From NCBI RefSeq assembly GCF_005862305.2, contig NZ_CP054021.1:2418001-2482000 (forward strand): a stretch of DNA of 64,000 nt, written 5' to 3'. Both the position numbers and the translations under genes were made by a program. The notes under the pieces were generated by a model that worked only from the letters and a program-made list of their open reading frames with translations, did not search any database and was not told where the DNA came from. This stretch comes from Rhizobium indicum (GTDB lineage: Bacteria > Pseudomonadota > Alphaproteobacteria > Rhizobiales > Rhizobiaceae). Below, piece after piece: positions 1-6,940 of the stretch; the first letter of the stretch is position 1; the number at the start of each line of letters is the position of its first letter.

Positions 1-53
1 TCGAACGTTTCCGGCGGGCGCATCCATCGGCTTTACTGACCGCCTGAAGCCCC

Positions 54-386
54 TCACCGCACCGGCTGATAGTGGCCGCGGAGCGGCACCTTGTCGTCCA
101 TCGAGATGAAGCCGTCGCGTTCGCAGACATACATCAGCGTCGGCATGCCCCCCGAACGGAAGATCTCGTCATAACGACGGCGGACCTGGACGGTTTCGGT
201 GCGGCAATTGTAGGATTCCTCCTCCTTCTTGTCCGGCTGCGCCTTGACGCCGGGAAGACCCCTATAGGGATAGAGGGGTTGAACGCCAGAATCGACCGAT
301 TTCGTCCAGTCGACGGCAAGGGCGGACGAGGGCGTAAGGCCGGACACGGCAACGAGCAATATGGGAAGCATCATCACAAGCCGCAT
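54..386 (-). CDS. small exported protein of unknown function
   Basis: This 110-residue protein starts at the ATG at 386, preceded by a GGAGAG ribosome-binding site; the open frame runs further upstream but without such a site. The N-terminus is a typical signal peptide: Met-Arg, a hydrophobic run, then SALA before VDWTKS. The rest is short and polar with one pair of cysteines (SYNCRTET and MYVCERDG) that could form a periplasmic disulfide. I recognise no catalytic motif. It lies 61 bases downstream of the Wzz-like gene on the same strand and may be cotranscribed, so a role near polysaccharide export is possible but only inferred. Confidence 0.7.
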   Translation of the reverse strand: MRLVMMLPILLVAVSGLTPSSALAVDWTKSVDSGVQPLYPYRGLPGVKAQPDKKEEESYNCRTETVQVRRRYDEIFRSGGMPTLMYVCERDGFISMDDKVPLRGHYQPVR

Positions 387-447
387 GGCAACTCTCCTGC
401 CGGCGTTGGTGGCCGCTCTGACGATGTAGGAAAGCTCAGCATCGTCA

Positions 448-2079
448 TCAAGCTGCCGCAGCAGGCGACTTCCTGAAATAACTTCTGATGACGGGATGGC
501 CGAAGAGGCCGGCAAGGATCGCAAAGCCAGCGCCGACGACAAAACCGGCCAGAAAACCGCCGATGATGCCGGCGACCAGCAGGATTTTCTTTCCCGGACC
601 GTCGGCCTTGACCGGCGGCTCGGCCGGCGAGATGACGCGAATGTTACTCTGATTGAGGTTCTGCTCCTCGCTCGTCTGGCTGGAGCGCTTCAGCACCGTC
701 TCGTAAATATCGCGCGCCGCAGTCGCCTTGCGCTGCAATTCGTTCAATTCCACCTGCTTGTCCGACGAACTGGCGTGCAGCGCCTTCTGCACGGCAAGCT
801 CCTTGGCGACGCTGTCCTCGGCGGCCTTGGCCTGCTCGTATTCGCCCCTTGCCGAGGTGGCGAGACGCTGCAATTCGCCCTTGATTTCGACTGATATGCT
901 CTGCAGCGACGAGCGGGCCGCCTGCAGGCGCGGATGACGCGTGCCCATCTGGCTTTCGAGGCTGCCGACGGCGGCGGCCTGGGTGGCATATTGCTGACGC
1001 AGACTGACGAGCGGCGAGGTGACGCCGCCTTCCGCCTGGTTGCCGGCGACGATGTCCTCGACGCGGAGATTGGCGACGGCATCGGCGCGCGCCTTTGCCT
1101 GGATGGTCTTTTCCTGTGCCGTCACCAGCATCGTGTTCAGCGAAACGAGCCGCTGGTCGGAGATCAGGTTACCCTCTGTCGCGGCCATGTCGTTGTCGGC
1201 GCGGAAGGTTTCGACAGCCTGCTCGGCCTCCAGCACCTTCTGGCGCAGGTCGTTGAGGCGTCCGTCGAGCGTCGAGGAGGTATTTTCGTAGATGCCGTTC
1301 GAAGCGCTGTTCTCCTCCTCGGTGAAGGAGGTGACGACCTGGTTGGCAAGCCTTGCGGATTTATCGGCATCATTGGTCGTGGCGGCAAGCGAGACGACAT
1401 AGGTGCTGGCCTCACGGGTGATAACCAGTGCCTTCTGCAAAGTGCCGATCACGGCGGCGCCATCCGTGCGGCCGCCGGTGAATTCGGGATCCTGGTCGAG
1501 CTTCATGGCTTCGGCGACGCGCCGCAGCACATTGCCCGAGGTGAGGATCTGCACCTGGCTATCGATCAGCGCCGAGATCATTTCCGGCGAGGGACCCGAA
1601 GATTGCGCGCCGGGATCGGCAAGGCCGATCTGGCGCGGATCGAAATAGAGGCTGCTGATGGCCGTGAATTTCTGGGCGATGCGCGGCGCCACCGCCCCGC
1701 CGGCGAGGGCTCCGAGAAGCGCCAGACCCAGCACGATCAGCCGTCGGCTCCAGATCGCGGCGATACTCGAGCGGAGGTCGAGCAGCGGTGCGGCCGGCAC
1801 GGACTCTACATTCGGCGGTGCGTCCGCGACAGGCTGTCTTGCAGGCTGAGGCTGAGGCTGAGGCTGAGGCTGAGGTGCCGGACGCTCATATTGGCGGGTT
1901 TCCGCAATGTTTGCCGGCGGCACGAAGGGGGGCGGGGCGGGTTCGGGCGATGGCCGGACGAAATCATCCGGGCGGACGACGGGACTGCGCACGCGCACGC
2001 CTTCCGGTGCAGTCTGAGATGGCTCAAAACTGCGCCAGCCAGGGAGCCGGCTTACCCTGTTCCTGTCATACTGGTTCAT
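448..2079 (-). CDS. Wzz/GumC-type polysaccharide chain-length determinant, no kinase domain
   Basis: 543 residues. A proline-rich cytoplasmic N-terminus (about 1-105, with a Pro-Gln repeat) leads into a first membrane helix near residues 110-132, a large periplasmic region with long coiled-coil stretches (about 270-480), and a second membrane segment near 497-525 ending in a short tail. This two-helix, coiled-coil plan is that of polysaccharide copolymerases that set chain length during Wzy-dependent export. The C-terminal Walker-type tyrosine kinase domain of ExoP/Wzc proteins is absent, so the protein is of the short class. The opposite-strand GH5, polymerase-like and acyltransferase genes next door support a polysaccharide cluster. 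Confidence 0.85.
   Translation of the reverse strand: MNQYDRNRVSRLPGWRSFEPSQTAPEGVRVRSPVVRPDDFVRPSPEPAPPPFVPPANIAETRQYERPAPQPQPQPQPQPARQPVADAPPNVESVPAAPLLDLRSSIAAIWSRRLIVLGLALLGALAGGAVAPRIAQKFTAISSLYFDPRQIGLADPGAQSSGPSPEMISALIDSQVQILTSGNVLRRVAEAMKLDQDPEFTGGRTDGAAVIGTLQKALVITREASTYVVSLAATTNDADKSARLANQVVTSFTEEENSASNGIYENTSSTLDGRLNDLRQKVLEAEQAVETFRADNDMAATEGNLISDQRLVSLNTMLVTAQEKTIQAKARADAVANLRVEDIVAGNQAEGGVTSPLVSLRQQYATQAAAVGSLESQMGTRHPRLQAARSSLQSISVEIKGELQRLATSARGEYEQAKAAEDSVAKELAVQKALHASSSDKQVELNELQRKATAARDIYETVLKRSSQTSEEQNLNQSNIRVISPAEPPVKADGPGKKILLVAGIIGGFLAGFVVGAGFAILAGLFGHPVIRSYFRKSPAAAA
1844..1873. repeat. five-copy hexanucleotide tandem repeat
   Basis: The unit GGCTGA is repeated five times without interruption inside the Wzz-like gene. 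On the coding strand it reads as alternating Pro-Gln codons (about five PQ pairs) in the disordered N-terminal segment. The unit is a multiple of three, so copy-number change would lengthen or shorten the linker without a frameshift. Confidence 0.9.
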
Positions 2080-2213
2080 ACGCGCACTCGTGTCCCGCCC
2101 AGCGTGAAAGACTGAAGCCGAGGTGCCGATACTTTAGAAATTCTTAGCTAACGGACAGTTAAAATAACTCTCGCGACGCCGATGTTGCGATTTGACGCGA
2201 TTGCGAGGATGCC

Positions 2214-3263
2214 ATGAGGACGACACGACATTTGACAGCGCTGCTGCTTGCGGCCGCTCTCGCCCCGTCGCCGGCCCTTGCGGCTGAGGCCCCCTGCTAC
2301 CGCGGCGTCAATCTGTCCGGCGGCGAATACGGCGAGCGTGGCGGCATCTACGGCACCAACTACACCTATCCGAGCGAAGACACGATCAGCTATTTCGCCG
2401 AAAAAGGCATGACGATCATCCGGCTGCCCTTCCGCTGGGAACGGCTGCAGCCCGCACTTGGCGGGCGGCTCGACGAGGATGAACTCAAGCGGATCAAAGA
2501 TACGATCGGCCTGATCCGCAAGCACGGCATGGCGGTTCTGCTCGACCCGCATAATTTCGGCTATTACGACAAGACCCAGATCGGCACGGCGCCGGCGACG
2601 GATGCCGCCTTCGGTGACTTCTGGGCAAGGCTCGCCGTCGAATTCGCCAATCAGGACGGCGTTCTCTTCGGCCTGATGAACGAACCGCACGACATCAAGG
2701 CGACGGACTGGCTGGATGCCGCCAATGCCGCGATCCGCAGCATCCGCGCCGTCGGCGCCCGTAACCTCATCCTGGTGCCGGGCACGGCATGGAGCGGCGC
2801 GGGCAGCTGGGAAAAGGATGTGATCGGCGGCGCCAACGGAACGGTGATGCTCGGCGTGCGGGACCCGCTCGACTTCTACGCCTATGAGGTCCATCAGTAT
2901 CTCGACGCCGATTCCTCCGGGACCCATCCGACCTGCGAAGGTGCAGGCGCCGCGGTCGCGGCGATCAACGGCGTCACTGCCTGGCTGAAGCAGAACCACA
3001 AGCGCGGCTTTCTCGGCGAATTCGGGGCCTCCGCCGACAAGGACTGCATGAGCGGGCTGACCGAAATCTACGCCACCATGTCTGATAATAGTGACGTCTG
3101 GCTCGGCTGGTCCTATTGGGCGGCCGGCGATTGGTGGCCGGCGAACGAGCCGTTCAACGTCCAGCCGCGCAAGGGCCCTGAGCGGCCGCAGATGCAGCTT
3201 CTTGCCGAGGTGGCAAAAGCCGGTGCCGGCACTTGCTCCGCCGTCAAGCCTGCGGGGAAATGA
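2214..3263 (+). CDS. secreted glycoside hydrolase family 5 (endoglucanase-like)
   Basis: 349 residues with a clear Sec signal peptide ending near ALAAEA (about residue 24). The fold markers of GH5 follow: CYRGVNLSGGEYG at the start of the barrel, IRLPFRWERLQP, the acid/base glutamate E157 in LMNEPHD, and the likely nucleophile E269 in FLGEFGAS. GH5 enzymes cleave beta-linked glucans or mannans in the periplasm or outside the cell. Its stop overlaps the start of the polymerase-like gene, so the two are translationally coupled. A role in trimming or releasing the exported polysaccharide is inferred from this; plant-cell-wall degradation is an alternative. Substrate specificity cannot be read from the sequence. 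Confidence 0.87.
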   Translation: MRTTRHLTALLLAAALAPSPALAAEAPCYRGVNLSGGEYGERGGIYGTNYTYPSEDTISYFAEKGMTIIRLPFRWERLQPALGGRLDEDELKRIKDTIGLIRKHGMAVLLDPHNFGYYDKTQIGTAPATDAAFGDFWARLAVEFANQDGVLFGLMNEPHDIKATDWLDAANAAIRSIRAVGARNLILVPGTAWSGAGSWEKDVIGGANGTVMLGVRDPLDFYAYEVHQYLDADSSGTHPTCEGAGAAVAAINGVTAWLKQNHKRGFLGEFGASADKDCMSGLTEIYATMSDNSDVWLGWSYWAAGDWWPANEPFNVQPRKGPERPQMQLLAEVAKAGAGTCSAVKPAGK

Positions 3264-4546
3264 GCATGGCGGTCGTCGATCAGAGGACAGCAACATTCAC
3301 TGTAGCCGGCAACCGGCTCGATGCCGCCCGCGAGGCATCGCGCACCGATCATACAGTGCTCTGGCTCGGCCTGCTCTCCGTGCTCTATAACGGCATTCTC
3401 GCCTTCATCAACCACAACATCGTGCCGCTTTCGATGACGCATGTCGCCGCCAGCGAAGGCCTGATCATGGCGAGCGCCATCATCTATATCCTGCATAAGG
3501 GGATCTACGAGACCGATCTTCCGGCCTTCCTGTTCCTGCTGTTCACGCTCGTCGTGACCATCTATGTCAGCGTGCTCAACCGCATGCTGTTCATCGATCA
3601 CTTCCGCAACGTGCTGATCATCTTCTGCTTCACCGGGCTCGGGGGCTGGAGCAATGAGAAAACGATGAAGCTCGCCTTTCGCTGGGCAAGCCTTGCCGTC
3701 ATGATCTTCCTGATCTTCGAGATCGTCAGCGTGCCGTTCTACGTCAGCATCGTCCATCCGTCCGATTATTTCGCCAATACGCGCGGGCTGCTGCCGCTGA
3801 GCTATAATACGACGGGCCTCTTCCAGAACGCCCTCGGCTTTCCCGAGCGCTTCTCCTTCGGCATCATCGACCACCGTTCCTCGTCGATCTTCCTCGAGCA
3901 GGTGTCGCTCGCCAATTTCTGCGGCGTGATCGCGGTCTACCTGATTTCGATGTGGGAAAAGCTTGGGCGCTGGGACAGGCTGCTGATGATCGGCACGGCC
4001 GTGCTGATCCTGGTGACCAACGACACGCGCACGATGCTGATCTTCTGCTTTGCCTGCATCGTCGGCTATTTCGTCTTTCCGAAGATCCCGAAGAATTTCA
4101 ATCTGGCGCTGATGCCACTGATCGTCGCCGCGGGCTTCCTCGTCTACGTCCTGAAACCCAACGCGACCGGCGACAACTTCACCGGCCGCATCAATCTGAC
4201 GATGAAGAAGATCATGGAGCTCGATCCGCTCGCCGTCCTTGGGCTTTCGGTCGACCGGGTCGCCGAATTCGCCGACAGCGGCTATGTCTACCTTATCTAC
4301 GCGGCGACGATCTTCGGCGTCATCGCCTTATGGCTGTTCGTCTGCCTCTTTCCCGCCGGGCGCACGGCGGCGCAGCGGCGCTGCGCCCATTCACTTTCTC
4401 TTTTCATTTTTCTGAATATGATGATCGGAGGAACCGCGGTCTTCTCGATGAAGATCGCCGGTCTCCTCTGGTTCGTCGTCGGATATATGCGTTTCCACGA
4501 CAGCCCGCGCATCCGGCAGGGTCGTCCGGCAGATGTATTGAGTTGA
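3260..4546 (+). CDS. polysaccharide polymerase-like membrane protein (Wzy/ExoQ type)
   Basis: 428 residues from the ATG that overlaps the stop of the GH5 gene (ATGA), preceded by a GGGGA ribosome-binding site; an upstream in-frame ATG at 3233 lies inside the GH5 gene and is less likely. The protein is highly hydrophobic, with about ten predicted membrane helices and a larger loop in the middle containing RGLLPLSYNTTG and DHRSSS. This is typical of O-antigen or exopolysaccharide polymerases, which are poorly conserved in sequence. Coupling to a secreted glycosidase and closeness to a Wzz-like gene support the call. The assignment rests on topology and context rather than a motif. Confidence 0.72.
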   Translation: MSMAVVDQRTATFTVAGNRLDAAREASRTDHTVLWLGLLSVLYNGILAFINHNIVPLSMTHVAASEGLIMASAIIYILHKGIYETDLPAFLFLLFTLVVTIYVSVLNRMLFIDHFRNVLIIFCFTGLGGWSNEKTMKLAFRWASLAVMIFLIFEIVSVPFYVSIVHPSDYFANTRGLLPLSYNTTGLFQNALGFPERFSFGIIDHRSSSIFLEQVSLANFCGVIAVYLISMWEKLGRWDRLLMIGTAVLILVTNDTRTMLIFCFACIVGYFVFPKIPKNFNLALMPLIVAAGFLVYVLKPNATGDNFTGRINLTMKKIMELDPLAVLGLSVDRVAEFADSGYVYLIYAATIFGVIALWLFVCLFPAGRTAAQRRCAHSLSLFIFLNMMIGGTAVFSMKIAGLLWFVVGYMRFHDSPRIRQGRPADVLS

Positions 4547-4575
4547 CCGCAGCGGGCGCCTGTCCGCGCGAGCCC

Positions 4576-4689
4576 TAGAACAGGATGATTTTAGGCCGGA
4601 TCGGCCTAAAATCTGAATCCTGTTCTAAATCAAAGAAATAGAGCATAATGTCGTCCGGAAACCGCCCACGCTTTTCGGCATCATGCTCT
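4576..4689. repeat. RIME-like intergenic mosaic repeat, copy 1
   Basis: 114 bases made of two imperfect palindromes. The first (4576-4627) has outer arms TAGAACAGGA and TCCTGTTCTA and an inner pair ATTTTAGGCC and GGCCTAAAAT. The second (4640-4689) has outer arms AGAGCAT and ATGCTCT. The same arrangement recurs in reverse orientation at 39603-39714. Length and two-palindrome build match the rhizobial RIME elements known from the literature. Confidence 0.88.
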
Positions 4690-4706
4690 GGGGAGCAAGA
4701 CGCTCG

Positions 4707-5726
4707 ATGCTTGTCCAGCTTCAATATCTGCGCGCCATCGCGGCGCTGATGGTCGTCTATTTCCACGCGGTATTGCAGCTTGCCAAGGTCAATCCCGCAG
4801 TCGACGCCACCGCCTTCGTCTATGGCGAAACCGGCGTCGACATCTTCTTCGTCTTGAGCGGCTTCGTGATGTGGCTGACGACGAGCGGACGCGCGATGAG
4901 CCCGATCGATTTCGCCCGCCGGCGCATCAAGAGGATCGTGCCGCTCTACTGGCTGGCAACGCTGTTTTCAGCGACAGTGGCGCTGGTCGCTCCATCATTG
5001 CTGAAATCGACGGTGTTCGACCTGCCGCATCTCATTGCCTCGCTGTTCTTCCTGCCATGGGCCAATCCCGCCGATCCCAGCACGATCACGCCGGTCGTCG
5101 TTCCCGGCTGGACGCTGAATTACGAAATGTTCTTCTATTTCGTCTTCGCGCTGCTATTGCCGCTACAGGAAGCTAGGCGCATCCCGGTGATGTTTGCCGT
5201 CTTTGCCGTCATCCTGATCGCCTGCCGACTGCTGCCGGAAACGACTGTGACCCGGTTCTACGGCGAACCGATCATGCTGGAGTTCCTCGCCGGTGTCGTG
5301 CTCGGCTGGCTCTATGGGCAGAAGGTGCTTCTGCCGAACCGCTGGGCTTGGGCGGCCCTTGCCATGGGCTTTGCGTTTCTCTTCATCAACGAGGCGCTGA
5401 TGCCACCGGAAAGCCGGTTCTATGCCTGGGGAATCCCGGCGATCTTCATCGTCTACGGCGCGATCTCCATCGATTTTTGCAGGCTACCGCTGATCGGATG
5501 GCTGAACTATCTCGGCGACTGCTCCTACAGCATCTATATCACCCACGCCTTCACCCTGGCTTTTCTCAGGGTCGTCGCCGATCGCCTGCCGATCGGCATC
5601 CTGCAGCAGCCCGTGCTCTTCGTCATCCTCTCGCTGGTGCTCTCGTCGATCGGCGGTGCGATCATCCATGAGATTACCTCACCGCGCCGCCGGAAGGTTG
5701 CGGTGGCGAGCCGGCCGCCGGCCTAA
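4707..5726 (+). CDS. acyltransferase family 3 (OafA/ExoZ-like) membrane protein
   Basis: 339 residues from the ATG at 4707, with GGGGAG about 11 bases upstream; an ATG at 4683 would start inside the repeat. The N-terminus LQYLRAIAALMVVYFHA carries the invariant arginine and histidine of the acyltransferase-3 family, followed by GVDIFFVLSGFVMW, then F-A-R-R-R-I-K-R-I-V-P-L-Y-W, all family hallmarks. About ten membrane helices follow. Such proteins add acetyl or similar groups to exported sugars. It is separated from the polymerase gene only by the repeat, so it probably modifies the same polysaccharide. Confidence 0.88.
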   Translation: MLVQLQYLRAIAALMVVYFHAVLQLAKVNPAVDATAFVYGETGVDIFFVLSGFVMWLTTSGRAMSPIDFARRRIKRIVPLYWLATLFSATVALVAPSLLKSTVFDLPHLIASLFFLPWANPADPSTITPVVVPGWTLNYEMFFYFVFALLLPLQEARRIPVMFAVFAVILIACRLLPETTVTRFYGEPIMLEFLAGVVLGWLYGQKVLLPNRWAWAALAMGFAFLFINEALMPPESRFYAWGIPAIFIVYGAISIDFCRLPLIGWLNYLGDCSYSIYITHAFTLAFLRVVADRLPIGILQQPVLFVILSLVLSSIGGAIIHEITSPRRRKVAVASRPPA

Positions 5727-5942
5727 AGCGCGTCGAAGGCGAGAATACGCATCCAAGCGGCGCTGACGGTACAGTTTTTCGCGCAACTTCTCCTAAGCTT
5801 CAGACTGAGCAATGACAGAACTTGCACAAACGTGATGGTTTATCTTGCAATTTGTCGCATGAATGAAAGTGCGCCGGCCTATTCGCGGTCCGGGCTTTGA
5901 TCTAAGCACAGCGGCGGCCTTGGAGAGGGAAGAGGGAAAGAC

Positions 5943-6827
5943 ATGACAAGTTACGTATTGACGGTATCCTGCAAGTCGACGCGCGGCATCGTGGCGGCGA
6001 TTTCGAGCTATCTGGCCGACAAGGGCTGCAACATCATCGATAGTTCGCAGTTCGACGATCTCGATACCGGCAGGTTCTTCACGCGCGTCAGCTTCATCTC
6101 CGAGGAAGGCGTGCCGCTTGCCGAACTCAAGGAAGGCTTCGAGCCGATCTGCAAGCGGTTCGCCATGAATGCCGAGATCCATGACGGCAATGCCCGCATG
6201 AAGGTGCTCTTGATGGTGTCGCGCTTCGGCCATTGTCTGAACGACCTGCTTTACCGCTGGAAGATCGGCGCGCTGCCGATCGATATCGTCGGCGTCGTCT
6301 CCAACCATTTCGATTACCAGAAGGTCGTGGTCAACCATGACATCCCCTTCCACCACATCAAGGTGACGAAGGAGAACAAGCTGCAGGCCGAAGGCCAGAT
6401 CATGGATATCGTCGAACAGACGGGCACCGAACTGATCGTGCTGGCGCGTTACATGCAGGTGCTTTCGGATGCGATGTGCCAGAAAATGTCCGGGAAGATC
6501 ATCAACATCCACCATTCCTTCCTGCCGAGCTTCAAGGGCGCCAACCCTTACAAACAAGCCTATCAACGCGGCGTGAAGCTGATCGGGGCGACGGCGCATT
6601 ACGTCACCGCCGATCTCGACGAAGGCCCGATCATCGAGCAGGATACGGCGCGCATCACCCATGCGCAGTCACCCGACGACTATGTCTCGATCGGCCGCGA
6701 CGTCGAAAGCCAGGTGCTGGCGCGTGCCATCCACGCCCATATCCATCACCGCACCTTCCTGAACGGCAACCGCACCGTGGTCTTCCCGGCAAGCCCGGGC
6801 GGCTACGCCTCCGAACGCATGGGCTGA
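5943..6827 (+). CDS. purU: formyltetrahydrofolate deformylase
   Basis: 294 residues. An ACT-type regulatory domain occupies about residues 1-85 (YVLTVSCKSTRGIVAAISS, with CNIIDSSQFDD). The formyltransferase-fold domain follows, with LMVSRFGHCLNDLLYRW, the catalytic-region motifs INIHHSFLPSFKGANPY, GATAHYVTADLDEGPII, and a SIGRDVE segment. PurU hydrolyses 10-formyltetrahydrofolate to formate and tetrahydrofolate, supplying formate and balancing the one-carbon pool. A purine-rich GGAGAGGGAAGAGGG run lies just upstream of the start. Full length for the family, and the call is firm. Confidence 0.96.
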   Translation: MTSYVLTVSCKSTRGIVAAISSYLADKGCNIIDSSQFDDLDTGRFFTRVSFISEEGVPLAELKEGFEPICKRFAMNAEIHDGNARMKVLLMVSRFGHCLNDLLYRWKIGALPIDIVGVVSNHFDYQKVVVNHDIPFHHIKVTKENKLQAEGQIMDIVEQTGTELIVLARYMQVLSDAMCQKMSGKIINIHHSFLPSFKGANPYKQAYQRGVKLIGATAHYVTADLDEGPIIEQDTARITHAQSPDDYVSIGRDVESQVLARAIHAHIHHRTFLNGNRTVVFPASPGGYASERMG

Positions 6828-6940
6828 GCGCAGCCCTGCATCTCTTTTGCTGGCAAACGACAATCCCCGTTGCCTGCTAGCGGCAAGTACTTGATTATCT
6901 CGTTCAATAGGTAATCGAATCATGCTGCGGGAGGGGTGTC

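Noticed and set aside
1..53. Possible start of a minus-strand gene (Met-Asp-Ala-Pro-Ala-Gly-Asn-Val-Arg) at 27-1
   Set aside because: Nine codons with a weak upstream purine stretch are not enough to call a gene.
934..2115. 393-residue plus-strand open frame
   Set aside because: It is the mirror of the Wzz-like gene, with low-complexity Arg/Gly/Leu composition and no ribosome-binding site.
2148..3296. 382-residue minus-strand open frame opposite the GH5 gene
   Set aside because: Antisense to a gene with clear signal peptide and catalytic motifs; composition is typical of a shadow frame.
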